Shown here: positions 7,914 through 15,511 of the stretch, piece after piece
Position numbering within the stretch: the first letter of the stretch is position 1
Layout of the letters: every line of letters begins with the position of its first letter
The notes under the pieces: generated by a model
Told to the model about the DNA's origin: nothing
What the model saw: only the letters and a program-made list of their open reading frames with translations
Databases searched by the model: none
Made by a program: the position numbers and the translations under genes
From: RZYP01 sp050256135
Lineage (GTDB): Bacteria > Bacillota > Negativicutes > Acidaminococcales > Acidaminococcaceae
NCBI GenBank assembly: GCA_050256135.1
Contig: JBFWIF010000035.1
Coordinates: forward strand, 1 to 20,415
Direction: 5' to 3'
DNA length: 20,415 nt

Positions 7914-9434
7914 ATGGAAAACGTTTATGATATAATTGCTGATTTTTATGATCATGATGAAAACTGGAACATGTTACTGCGACGTGAATATGCCGAAGGC
8001 TATATTCGTAAAGAAGCATGGAAAGGATTAAATGACAATCAACTTCAAAAAAAGTGGGAACAGATAATGATGTTGTGCCTTTATCTGGGTTATGCTGAAA
8101 CTTTTCTGGGTGATATGACAGATGATGATTTTATTGATGCTATAGCCTGGTGCGGCCGAAATATTTCGGAATTTAAAATTTCGTATAAAAATGTGAAATT
8201 GTTTTTAGACACATGTGGCAGTTTATTTGTATACTTAAAGAGTAAAAATGCTATTACTAGTGCCGTCGCTCCCAAAGTAGCGGCTGAAAGGCTTCTTGGT
8301 GATGATTCTGTTTTGCGGGTGATTAACGAAAAGGGTGACTTCTTGCCGGGTGAGGGTTTTGATGATAAGTTTTCAACACCTAACGCACCTGTAAAGATAT
8401 TTTTAAATATAGGTGATATGCTCCAACAATTGCTGGATGAACTGCATTATTATTTTCAGGATAAGAAATTTAATATGGATTTGGAAAGAGCAGTCTTTCT
8501 TTATCATGGTATTTTCCCTGAAGATCAAAATGAAGAAGTTGAAGAAAGCGATGAGTTTTGGCAGTGTTTTTGGGATTACTTTTTGTTTGATTATCACTTG
8601 TTGACTGATGATAAAACTCCACTTGAACATTTTTATGAGCATGGTTCAACTTCTAATAAAGAGTTAGTTGCGGAACTAATGAAGGCGCGTTTAGCCGTTT
8701 TTTCGGTTGATAGTATTAATGAAGACAACATGTATATTTGCACGGACTTTCTGACAGGCGAAAAGTATGCTCTGAATTTACCAATAGATGAAGAATTTGA
8801 TACTAAAGAGATGTTATTTGTTGGTCATTGCTTTTATAATAATACTATGGTTATGAATTACGTTCGTTGTTTAAAAATAGGGAAATTAGCTCGCAAAAGA
8901 TTGTATGATATGCTGAAGCATTGTTATGAATGGTATAAAATTCAGGAACCTGATGCAAAATGGATTGATTTTATTGCAAGACATCCCATGCTTTTACGCC
9001 ATCTCACTTATATATATTCAGTTTATGTAAAACTTGATGGATTTAGTTATGAAACTAGTATTAAGAGCTACAAACCGCCAGATATTACTGCCGTTGATGA
9101 AGTTTCAAAATGTATAACCAGCGTAATGAAATCCTACCATTTTTCTTGCAGGGATATCAATTTAGCTACGCGTTTGTGGAAAGATTTTTCTTACCATGAA
9201 ACCAATGCTATTAATAAGCCGGAAGTGTGGGCATCAGGGGTCATAGAAAATTTTGTCAGGTTAAACGCTGTATATAATTATTCGGAAGAGAAAGTTGCAG
9301 AAATGTGTTGGCAAGTGCCAGTAGGTGTTTTAAACAAAGTCGCCGATAAGATTAAAAATGTGTTGCGTATCGAAAAGTTTGATCCGCGTTACTGCAATGA
9401 AGAGGGTTTCTTGTTGATGTTGTTCTCATCGTAA
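7914..9434 (+). CDS. Conserved-looking protein of unknown function, 506 residues
   Basis: I do not recognise this gene. It is a soluble, mostly helical, acidic protein with no signal peptide and no clear membrane segment. Three parts stand out. First, an acidic and aromatic block at about 206-242 containing EFWQCFWDYFLFDY, then TPLEHFYE. Second, a segment at about 258-320 with DFLTGEKYALNLP and EMLFVGHCF that reads like a small beta-rich domain. Third, a C-terminal block (418-480) with LWKDF, KPEVWASGV and a helix pair that could be a helix-turn-helix. I recall this order from uncharacterised bacterial proteins associated with UPF0149/SEC-C motifs, but the C-x-C...CC metal motif is absent; that link is an impression, not evidence. 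The start has TGAGG at 7904-7908 and a strong promoter. The zinc-ribbon gene follows 12 bases after its stop. Confidence 0.8.
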   Translation: MENVYDIIADFYDHDENWNMLLRREYAEGYIRKEAWKGLNDNQLQKKWEQIMMLCLYLGYAETFLGDMTDDDFIDAIAWCGRNISEFKISYKNVKLFLDTCGSLFVYLKSKNAITSAVAPKVAAERLLGDDSVLRVINEKGDFLPGEGFDDKFSTPNAPVKIFLNIGDMLQQLLDELHYYFQDKKFNMDLERAVFLYHGIFPEDQNEEVEESDEFWQCFWDYFLFDYHLLTDDKTPLEHFYEHGSTSNKELVAELMKARLAVFSVDSINEDNMYICTDFLTGEKYALNLPIDEEFDTKEMLFVGHCFYNNTMVMNYVRCLKIGKLARKRLYDMLKHCYEWYKIQEPDAKWIDFIARHPMLLRHLTYIYSVYVKLDGFSYETSIKSYKPPDITAVDEVSKCITSVMKSYHFSCRDINLATRLWKDFSYHETNAINKPEVWASGVIENFVRLNAVYNYSEEKVAEMCWQVPVGVLNKVADKIKNVLRIEKFDPRYCNEEGFLLMLFSS

Positions 9435-9446
9435 GGAGTGATTAAA

Positions 9447-9818
9447 ATGGTATGTAAAAAGTGTGGCTTTGAATATGAAGATAATTTGAGAGAATGCCCT
9501 AATTGTCAGACACCTAATGAGCCAGAAGAAACCAAAGTATTGAATGCTGATGAAAGAGATACCTTTAAAGGCATTACTATTGATGAAGCTGGTGAAACGG
9601 AAAATAAAAGCTATAGCAGTTCTGAGGACAAAACAGAAAATATATTCAAAGGAACGCATGTATATCATACCAGCGTTTCAACAGGGCACTTTGGTTTTAT
9701 TTGGCAATTGCTTTTTCTGATTGTAGTTGCTGGAATCGTGTTTGTTCTTCTGCCCGCTTTCTTATTGGTTTTCATGGCAATGGCGGCATTTTATCTTTTG
9801 CTGAGGCTGTTTAGATAA
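9447..9818 (+). CDS. Zinc-ribbon protein with C-terminal membrane segments
   Basis: A 123-residue protein with an N-terminal zinc ribbon made by C3-x2-C6 and C17-x2-C20 (CKKC and CPNC). A polar, acidic, Ser-rich linker follows to about residue 80. The last 40 residues or so are hydrophobic and probably form one or two membrane helices (FIWQLLFLIVVAGIVFVLL, then a second stretch ending LLLRLFR). The ribbon is thus predicted to be held at the inner face of the membrane. I chose the ATG at 9447 because AAGGAG (9433-9438) is well spaced for it; a GTG at 9438 sits on top of that site. It is probably co-transcribed with the 506-residue gene, and a terminator follows. No specific function can be given: zinc-ribbon/membrane proteins of this size are common and mostly uncharacterised. 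Confidence 0.8.
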   Translation: MVCKKCGFEYEDNLRECPNCQTPNEPEETKVLNADERDTFKGITIDEAGETENKSYSSSEDKTENIFKGTHVYHTSVSTGHFGFIWQLLFLIVVAGIVFVLLPAFLLVFMAMAAFYLLLRLFR

Positions 9819-9834
9819 GATTTGTAATTAAAAA

Positions 9835-9878
9835 AGAGACTGTGCATAAGGGAAATAACCTTATGTACAGTCTCTTTG
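9835..9878. terminator. Bidirectional terminator between convergent genes
   Basis: A 17-bp stem (9835-9851 with 9859-9875, one G-T wobble) has a seven-base loop. T-runs on the plus side and A-runs on the other allow it to stop both the zinc-ribbon transcript and the opposing ilvD transcript. Confidence 0.88.
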
Positions 9879-9890
9879 TTCTTTAAAGTA

Positions 9891-11570
9891 TTATTTCTTG
9901 GGAACTTCGAGAATAGCTCCCTTGCCGGCTGAAGAAACAAGTGCGGCATAACGTGCTAGATAACCGGTTTTTACTTTGGGCTCAGGTCTAATCCATTCTT
10001 TGCGTCGCTTTTCTAATTCATCCGCAGATAATGCAACATTCAATTGCCTTTCAGGTATGTTAATATTAATAATATCGCCATCCTGAATAAGAGCTATGTT
10101 GCCACCTTCAAAGGCTTCTGGTGAAATATGGCCTATGCAGGCTCCACGGGTAGCACCGGAAAAACGACCATCTGTTAATAGAGCTACGTCTTTGTCCAGA
10201 CCCATGCCAGCTAAAACTGAAGTAGGATTAAGCATTTCTCTCATGCCTGGGCCACCTTTTGGACCCTCATAGCGGATAACAATTACATCACCACGATTAA
10301 TTTTCTTAGCAAGAATTGCTTCTATAGCTTCATCTTCAGAGTTATAAACTTTTGCTGGCCCAGAGTGTACTAACATTTCAGGTGCAACAGCACTTTCTTT
10401 TACAACGCTGCACTCAGGAGCAATGTTGCCGATTAAAACGGCTATACCGCCGGTTTTACTGTAAGGGCTTTCTACAGAGTGTATGACTTCAGGGCGTTCG
10501 ATTTTAGTGCCTTCAAAATTTTCTCCGATAGTATTGCCAGTCACGGTCAATGCTGATTTGTTGATTAAATTCAATTTATCAAGTTCAGCCATTACTGCAT
10601 TAATGCCACCAGCTTCATATAGATCAATAATGTGATGGGAACCGCCGGGGCTCAGCTTAGTGAGATATGGGGTTTTTTTACTAATTTCATCAAATAACGC
10701 TAGCGGTAAAGAAATACCAGCTTCATGCGCAATAGCCGGCAAGTGCAGTGCTGTATTAGAAGAACCACCTATTGCCATGTCAACTGTTATGGCATTTTTG
10801 AAAGCTTCTGTTGTCATAATATCTAATGGACAAATGTTTTTATCTACTAAGGCCATTATGCGTTTACCGGCAGTTTTAGCTAAGTTTATGCGCGCACCAT
10901 AATAAGCGGCAGGAATAGTACCATTACCAGGTAACCCCATGCCTAAAACTTCTGTGAGGCAGTTCATGGTGTTGGCAGTGAAAAGACCTGCACAAGAACC
11001 ACATCCTGGACAGGCGTGCATTTCAACATCTTTGAGCTCTTCCGCAGATATTTGGCCTGCCTCGAAACGACCAGCTGCTTCGAAGGCAGTACTGACACTT
11101 ATATCTACTCCATTACGCCTGCCAGGGAGCATAGGACCACCGCTGACAACAACTGCAGGTATATTTAGACGAGCTGCAGCCATCAGCATACCTGGAACAA
11201 TCTTATCACAGTTAGGAATCAGTACCAGACCATCGAAGGCGTGACCAATGGCCATCGCTTCAATGCTGTCAGCAATTAATTCGCGGCTGACTAAGGGGTA
11301 CTTCATACCCTTATGTCCCATGGCAATACCGTCGCAAATACCAATAGCAGGAAATTCAACAGGAGTACCGCCATTTTCAAGAATTCCATATTTAACCGCT
11401 TTTGCAATTTCATCAAGATGAATATGCCCGGGAATAATTTCATTTTGGGCATTTACAACGCCAATAAGAGGGCGCTTCATTTCATCATCAGTATAACCCA
11501 TTGCATAAAATAAAGAACGATGGGCGGCACGCGTAGAACCGTATTTAACCTCATCACTAATCCTTTTCAT
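9891..11570 (-). CDS. ilvD: Dihydroxy-acid dehydratase
   Basis: The enzyme of branched-chain amino acid synthesis that dehydrates dihydroxy-isovalerate and dihydroxy-methylvalerate to the 2-keto acids. The 559-residue length is normal. Both family signatures are present: NCDKIVPGMLMAA (120-132) and, near the C-terminus, DGRFSGATRGACIGH. Cluster cysteines are visible at 121 and in CPGCGSC (187-193). The position that holds the extra cysteine in plant and mycobacterial [2Fe-2S] enzymes is Gly48 here (NEIIPGH), so this should be the oxygen-labile [4Fe-4S] kind. I chose the ATG at 11570 because GGGAGGA (11577-11583) lies six bases upstream; a TTG at 11585 overlaps that site. It stands alone, with no other ilv or leu gene beside it, and diverges from fabK. 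Confidence 0.96.
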   Translation of the reverse strand: MKRISDEVKYGSTRAAHRSLFYAMGYTDDEMKRPLIGVVNAQNEIIPGHIHLDEIAKAVKYGILENGGTPVEFPAIGICDGIAMGHKGMKYPLVSRELIADSIEAMAIGHAFDGLVLIPNCDKIVPGMLMAAARLNIPAVVVSGGPMLPGRRNGVDISVSTAFEAAGRFEAGQISAEELKDVEMHACPGCGSCAGLFTANTMNCLTEVLGMGLPGNGTIPAAYYGARINLAKTAGKRIMALVDKNICPLDIMTTEAFKNAITVDMAIGGSSNTALHLPAIAHEAGISLPLALFDEISKKTPYLTKLSPGGSHHIIDLYEAGGINAVMAELDKLNLINKSALTVTGNTIGENFEGTKIERPEVIHSVESPYSKTGGIAVLIGNIAPECSVVKESAVAPEMLVHSGPAKVYNSEDEAIEAILAKKINRGDVIVIRYEGPKGGPGMREMLNPTSVLAGMGLDKDVALLTDGRFSGATRGACIGHISPEAFEGGNIALIQDGDIININIPERQLNVALSADELEKRRKEWIRPEPKVKTGYLARYAALVSSAGKGAILEVPKK

Positions 11571-11612
11571 TCTATATCCTCCCAATTAAGTGAATAATAA
11601 ACTTATGCTGAA

Positions 11613-11641
11613 ATTCTACTTTATTTCTATAATTATGTCAA
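11613..11641 (-). promoter_or_regulatory. ilvD promoter
   Basis: On the minus strand a perfect TTGACA (11641-11636) and TAGAAT (11618-11613) are 17 bases apart. The expected start site leaves a leader of only about 36 bases before the ilvD ATG, too short for a T-box or peptide attenuator. Confidence 0.78.
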
Positions 11642-11656
11642 TGAAATGAAACATAC

Positions 11657-11696
11657 TTTAATGTATTAAAAACTTTTGTTTTTTTAATGAATTAAA
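11657..11696. promoter_or_regulatory. Two copies of a 14-bp palindrome, TTTAAT-NN-ATTAAA
   Basis: Perfect palindromes TTTAATGTATTAAA (11657-11670) and TTTAATGAATTAAA (11683-11696) differ only in the two central bases. Their centres are 26 bp apart. They lie upstream of both divergent promoters, about 16 bases before the ilvD -35 box and about 33 bases before the fabK -35 box. This is the pattern expected of a tandem operator for a dimeric regulator. The surrounding DNA is very AT-rich, so chance is possible. They do not match the FapR, FabT or CodY consensus sequences as I know them. Confidence 0.5.
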
Positions 11697-11708
11697 TTTT
11701 TTTCTAAT

Positions 11709-11730
11709 AATAGTTAACAAATAAACTATT
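11709..11730. promoter_or_regulatory. Inverted repeat abutting the fabK -35 box
   Basis: AATAGTT (11709-11715) and AACTATT (11724-11730) form seven-base inverted arms around eight bases. The right arm shares two bases with the proposed fabK -35 box, a usual place for a regulator site. It differs in sequence from the two palindromes beside it. Confidence 0.35.
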
Positions 11731-11758
11731 GGATAACAGGATATGATAATGTTATAAT
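11729..11758 (+). promoter_or_regulatory. fabK promoter
   Basis: TTGGAT (11729-11734) and a perfect TATAAT (11753-11758) are 18 bases apart, about 38 bases before the fabK start. Confidence 0.6.
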
Positions 11759-11796
11759 AATCTCAGATTGTAGAATATTATGAGGGGGCCATTGTA

Positions 11797-12741
11797 ATGA
11801 AACCTGGATTAACTGCGTTATTGAATATTAAATACCCGATAATACAAGGCGGTATGGCGTGGACATCTGACGCTGTTTTAGCTGCTGCTGTTTCCAATGG
11901 CGGCGGTGCTGGAATAATTGCAGCAGGGGGCCGTACCACTGAATGGGTTCTTAGTGAAGTGAAAAAAGCTAAAACATTAACGGATAAACCTTTTGGAGTT
12001 AATGTTATGCTTATGGCACCAAATGCTTTAGAGATAGTTGACATTGCGTGTGAGGAAAAACTTGCTTTTGTTACGCTTGGAGCAGGAAATCCTGTGCCGC
12101 ATATTTCCAAACTGCAAGCAGCGGGTGTGAAAGTAATTCCTGTTGTACCGAATTTTAAACTTGCAGAAAGAATTGAAAAAGCAGGCGCTGATGCGATGAT
12201 TATCGAAGGCATGGAAGGTGGTGGTCACATAGGTAACCAAACTACCATGGCTTTAATGAGCAACGTTCTTTCTGTAAAGCACTCTATTCCAGTTATCGTG
12301 GCAGGCGGTATATCTGATGGGCGTGCTCTTGCTGCAGCTCTTCTCATGGGAGCAGATGGGGTTCAAATAGGATCTCGTTTTATTCTTACTACAGAATGTC
12401 CTACGCATCCAGATGCTAAAGAGGCAATTCTAAAGGCCACAGATACTGATTCAGAAGTAACAGGTTTTTCTAGAGGTACTGGTGTACGCTGTTTGAAAAA
12501 TGATTTTACGGAAGAATATTTAAGGCTTGAACGTTCTGGTGCTCCGCAAACAGATCTTGATAAGCTTGCTACCGGTTCAAACCGTGCTGGTGCTGTAGAT
12601 GGTGATACTAAACATGGAACTGTTCAAGTCGGTCAAAGTTTAAATGTTTTAAAAGACATTTTGCCATGCAAAGAAGTGATTGAAAGATTAATCAATGAGG
12701 CTAAGGCAACTTTAGCCAAAGCGAAAGATATTGAGCTTTAA
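11797..12741 (+). CDS. fabK: Enoyl-ACP reductase II (FabK-type flavoprotein)
   Basis: A 314-residue FMN-dependent TIM-barrel enzyme of the FabK/nitronate monooxygenase family. FabK catalyses the last reduction of each fatty-acid elongation cycle, using NAD(P)H. The N-terminus (LNIKYPIIQGGMAW) and the GVNVML strand are typical, and the conserved HIGNQTTM segment puts histidine at 144, as in the pneumococcal enzyme. Further FMN-phosphate motifs are PVIVAGGISDGR (165-176) and GADGVQIGSRF (185-195). The ribosome site GAGGGGG lies before the ATG. The gene stands alone, diverging from ilvD and closed by a terminator, and is not inside a fab cluster. A nitronate monooxygenase-like role cannot be excluded, but the FabK-like motifs make the reductase call more likely. 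Confidence 0.85.
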   Translation: MKPGLTALLNIKYPIIQGGMAWTSDAVLAAAVSNGGGAGIIAAGGRTTEWVLSEVKKAKTLTDKPFGVNVMLMAPNALEIVDIACEEKLAFVTLGAGNPVPHISKLQAAGVKVIPVVPNFKLAERIEKAGADAMIIEGMEGGGHIGNQTTMALMSNVLSVKHSIPVIVAGGISDGRALAAALLMGADGVQIGSRFILTTECPTHPDAKEAILKATDTDSEVTGFSRGTGVRCLKNDFTEEYLRLERSGAPQTDLDKLATGSNRAGAVDGDTKHGTVQVGQSLNVLKDILPCKEVIERLINEAKATLAKAKDIEL

Positions 12742-12755
12742 TTACATGTAAAAAT

Positions 12756-12799
12756 GAGGTATGCGCATATATTTTATGCTGCATACCTCGTTTTTTGTT
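12756..12799. terminator. Bidirectional terminator between fabK and rqcH
   Basis: GAGGTATGC (12756-12764) pairs with GCATACCTC (12781-12789), with an inner GCATA/TATGC stem and one bulged base. A T-run follows on the plus side, and the A-run before it serves the opposing rqcH transcript. Confidence 0.85.
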
Positions 12800-12812
12800 T
12801 TGCCTAGAAAAT

Positions 12813-14570
12813 TTATTCAGTCTGCCGAAGAAGATTTTCGATGTTGATTTGGTTCGGTGTAACATAGAGGGTTTGCTGGTTTGTGTAAATAACAAAACCA
12901 GGTTTCGCACCAGATGGTTTTTTAACAAAACGCCTCTCAGTATAGTCTACCGGAACACTTGAAGAATTCCGGGCTTTACTGAAATATGCCGCTAAATTAG
13001 CTGCGCTTACAATTTCGGCTTCTGTTGGTGTTGACAAAGAAGTTTTGAGAATAACATGTGAACCTGGAAATCCTTTCGTATGAAACCAAAGATCATGAGG
13101 CTTGGCAATGGTAAATGTTACAAAGTCGTTCTGCCTGTTGTTTTTACCTACATAAACGATGGTGTTCTGAGAAAGTGATATTGATAGAGGTGATGATTTT
13201 GGCAGAGATGCCTTTTTTTTACCTTTTTTGTTTTCAGAAATAATCCCTTCAGAAAGTAATTCTTGCTTGATTTCAGCAACCTCTGTTTTATTTGTTGCTA
13301 TTTGCAGAGATGAGTCAAGAGACTGGAGATATTGAAGTAAATCCTTAGTTTCTTGTTTTTGCTTATTGATTTCTTGGATAGCACGTTTATATTTGTTGTA
13401 GCGCTTATAGTAAACTTGGGCATTTTCTATAGGAGTCAGGAGTGGAGAAAGCTCTATTTCTATTTTTTCATTGGTATATATGTTATTGAGAATGCAGTTG
13501 GTTATGCCTTTATTTATCAAATAAATGTTAGACATCAGAGTGTCAGCAATAATTTTTTGAGATTCCGCATTCTCAGCTGTCTTTAAATCTGATTCTAGTG
13601 CGGTTAATTTTTTCTCCGTTCGTACAATCGCGCCAGCAATAGCCTTCTGTAAAACATCTTTCTCAGGAGTTTGAATAGGAATTAATTTTGCCGCAAAGTT
13701 GATAGCTGTAGTTAAATTAGGGAATGTCTTAATTAGATATTTTGTTTCATTGAGATGTAATGGCTTCGCAAGAACAATGGTGTTCATTCGGTTTGTCTGT
13801 GTCATGATACCATAAACAGGTAATTCATTATCAATATGCTCTTTTACGGCATTTTGTATATTAGTCAATTCTTCCATGAAACGGTCTTTTTTATCAATAG
13901 GAAGGGTGACAGTATCAAGGTTTATATTGCTTCTATATAAAATTTCCGAAGCAGTAAATTTGCCTATACCAGTTGTTACTGATATCAAACTTTGTAAGAC
14001 GTTTTTGGCGGGGTGTTTGATAATAGAGTCAATCATATCAGCAGGGTCAGCATAAATGAAAGAAAAACCATTTTGTTCAGGTGGCGTGTTATAAACCTGA
14101 TTTGGCAGGATTTGTCTGAAACTGCACATGCTTTTATTTACATGTTTGAGCGCATCAAATATAATTTCATTTTCGGTAAATATTATATTGCTGTTTCTGC
14201 CTGTTAATTCAAAAATCAACTTCTTGGTTATTATTTGCTTAGCGGGACCGATTGTATCAATTTCTATGTTGATTATACGATCCAAACCCGATTGTTCAAT
14301 TTTATTTATGCGACCATCTTCCAGATGTTTCCTTAATAACATACAGAAGGCAGGTGGGCTGTCTGGGTTTTCAGGGTTATTGTCAGTTAAATATAGCAAT
14401 GGTGTGTCACCGCTGAAGTCAGCGAGGAGAGACAGTGTGTCTTTGCCAGTTCTTACTACGAGCAGAAGAGATGCTGCTGTCGGCATGAATATTTTGGCAA
14501 TTTTTCCGCCAATCAAAGCCGTTTGAAGATTTTTTGTAAGTATGTGGAGAGTTATGCCCTCTAAATTCAT
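12813..14570 (-). CDS. rqcH: NFACT-family ribosome quality control protein RqcH
   Basis: A 585-residue NFACT protein, the bacterial counterpart of Rqc2/NEMF. RqcH binds stalled 50S-peptidyl-tRNA complexes and recruits alanyl-tRNA to add a poly-alanine degradation tail. The N-terminal NFACT domain has MLLRKHLEDGRI (77-88) and the Asp97-Arg98 pair (SGLDRIIN) that the Bacillus protein needs for alanine tailing. A middle segment, about 300-450, has helix-hairpin-helix and coiled-coil character. A Lys-rich stretch (KKGKKKASLPK) precedes the C-terminal NFACT-R domain, which has DLWFHTKGFPGSHVIL. Older annotation calls such proteins fibronectin-binding (FbpA). The start is supported by GAAGGTG about eight bases upstream. 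It is transcribed alone. Confidence 0.93.
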   Translation of the reverse strand: MNLEGITLHILTKNLQTALIGGKIAKIFMPTAASLLLVVRTGKDTLSLLADFSGDTPLLYLTDNNPENPDSPPAFCMLLRKHLEDGRINKIEQSGLDRIINIEIDTIGPAKQIITKKLIFELTGRNSNIIFTENEIIFDALKHVNKSMCSFRQILPNQVYNTPPEQNGFSFIYADPADMIDSIIKHPAKNVLQSLISVTTGIGKFTASEILYRSNINLDTVTLPIDKKDRFMEELTNIQNAVKEHIDNELPVYGIMTQTNRMNTIVLAKPLHLNETKYLIKTFPNLTTAINFAAKLIPIQTPEKDVLQKAIAGAIVRTEKKLTALESDLKTAENAESQKIIADTLMSNIYLINKGITNCILNNIYTNEKIEIELSPLLTPIENAQVYYKRYNKYKRAIQEINKQKQETKDLLQYLQSLDSSLQIATNKTEVAEIKQELLSEGIISENKKGKKKASLPKSSPLSISLSQNTIVYVGKNNRQNDFVTFTIAKPHDLWFHTKGFPGSHVILKTSLSTPTEAEIVSAANLAAYFSKARNSSSVPVDYTERRFVKKPSGAKPGFVIYTNQQTLYVTPNQINIENLLRQTE

Positions 14571-14671
14571 GAATAAACACCTTCATTCTGTCCAAAATGT
14601 TTCAATAATATTTGCGTCAATTTGATTGATATTATATAATTACATGATAAAGTTCTATTTATAACAATCTT

Positions 14672-14700
14672 AGTATAATGTGTTGTTTATAATTGGTCAA
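14672..14700 (-). promoter_or_regulatory. rqcH promoter
   Basis: On the minus strand TTGACC (14700-14695) and TATACT (14677-14672) are 17 bases apart, giving a leader of about 95 bases before rqcH. The -10 region overlaps a TATAAT on the plus strand (14674-14679) that has no good -35 box, so I could not place the promoter of the plus-strand gene at 14764. A small inverted repeat TTATC/GATAA (14703-14716) lies in that gene's upstream region. Confidence 0.6.
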
Positions 14701-14763
14701 ACTTATCTAAGGATAATGGTGTTTGCTCAAACGACAAATTCTTTTTGATAAGGTGGAGACACT

Positions 14764-15480
14764 ATGAAAATATTTATTGTTGCGTGTTGCGTATTATTTA
14801 CGCTCTGCCAGCCGGCTTTTGCGATGCTTGGCATAAGCGACCAAATGATTGGTAGTGCTCAAGAGTATGGCAAAAGCAGGGTTGCTTTGCAAGTTAATGA
14901 ATTGCAAAAACCTTGGACAATCAATGAATATCTCAGAAAAAATATCTACGCGGATTCTGAAAGAATCATCGTTTATACTCCATATTTGATTGTTGCCATG
15001 GACGCACAAAATAAAGCAAAGGCTTTTGAAGAAGTAAAGCTAGAAGACAGCAGAAATTTGGCTTCAGGCTATGTACAAGCACTTATTATTGGTGCAATAA
15101 TTGATGCGCCAGAGAAAAATAAGCCGGATAATTTACAGGTATCTGTTGTACAAGGTGATAAGAATTTGTTACCTTACTATAGTGAATTGGTTTCAGCATC
15201 TTCAACCGAAAAGGTTATTGAAAAAACGGCTGCGCAAGATGGAGATAATGATATTTATAAATCGGTGGCAAGTAAGATACCTTTTATTGTTGCGAAGGGT
15301 AAAGATAAGCAGACAGCTCTAAGCGATAAAATAAGTATCAAGATGCCTGTTTGGAACCTGCAATATTATTTTTATTTTGATGTATCACAAATTAATACAG
15401 ATTTGCCTCTGATAATGAAAATTGATGATAAACTCGCTGGTGAACGAGAATTTAGATTCCATTTGGGGAATATGAATTAA
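14764..15480 (+). CDS. Secreted protein of unknown function
   Basis: A 238-residue protein with a clear signal peptide: a Lys at residue 2, a hydrophobic core (IFIVACCVLFTLC) and a likely type I cleavage after AFA at residue 20. The Cys before the cleavage site lacks a proper lipobox, so a lipoprotein is unlikely. The mature part has no motif I recognise. It mixes polar stretches with hydrophobic strands (ERIIVYTPYLIVAM, then YVQALIIGAIIDA), an Asp/Lys-rich middle, and a C-terminal segment with WNLQYYFYFDV that looks beta-rich. No cysteines remain in the mature chain. The ribosome site AAGGTGGAG lies before the ATG. yicC starts 31 bases after the stop with no terminator between, so it probably heads the yicC-remA-gmk-rpoZ-coaBC run. 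Confidence 0.78.
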   Translation: MKIFIVACCVLFTLCQPAFAMLGISDQMIGSAQEYGKSRVALQVNELQKPWTINEYLRKNIYADSERIIVYTPYLIVAMDAQNKAKAFEEVKLEDSRNLASGYVQALIIGAIIDAPEKNKPDNLQVSVVQGDKNLLPYYSELVSASSTEKVIEKTAAQDGDNDIYKSVASKIPFIVAKGKDKQTALSDKISIKMPVWNLQYYFYFDVSQINTDLPLIMKIDDKLAGEREFRFHLGNMN

Positions 15481-15511
15481 TTGAGAACTAAAACCGACAG
15501 GAGGACTTAGA

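Noticed and set aside
11571..11585. TTG start five codons upstream for ilvD
   Set aside because: The TTG overlaps the GGGAGGA ribosome site that serves the ATG at 11570, and the ATG gives the usual length.
11571..11796. T-box or FapR/FabT-type site between ilvD and fabK
   Set aside because: No T-box conserved elements are present and the ilvD leader is too short. The palindromes found do not match the FapR or FabT consensus as I know them.
11778..12212. Open frame of 144 codons antisense to fabK
   Set aside because: It is fully covered by fabK, whose active-site and flavin motifs are intact; the Ala/Ser/Pro-rich peptide is typical of a reverse-frame artefact.
14128..14526. Open frame of 132 codons antisense to rqcH
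   Set aside because: It lies wholly inside a convincing NFACT gene, has no clear ribosome site, and its peptide shows no domain; it is a shadow of the real frame.
14813..14823. Lipoprotein cleavage site in the secreted protein at 14764
   Set aside because: The Cys at residue 15 lacks the small residue required just before it in a lipobox, whereas AFA at residue 20 is a good type I cleavage site.
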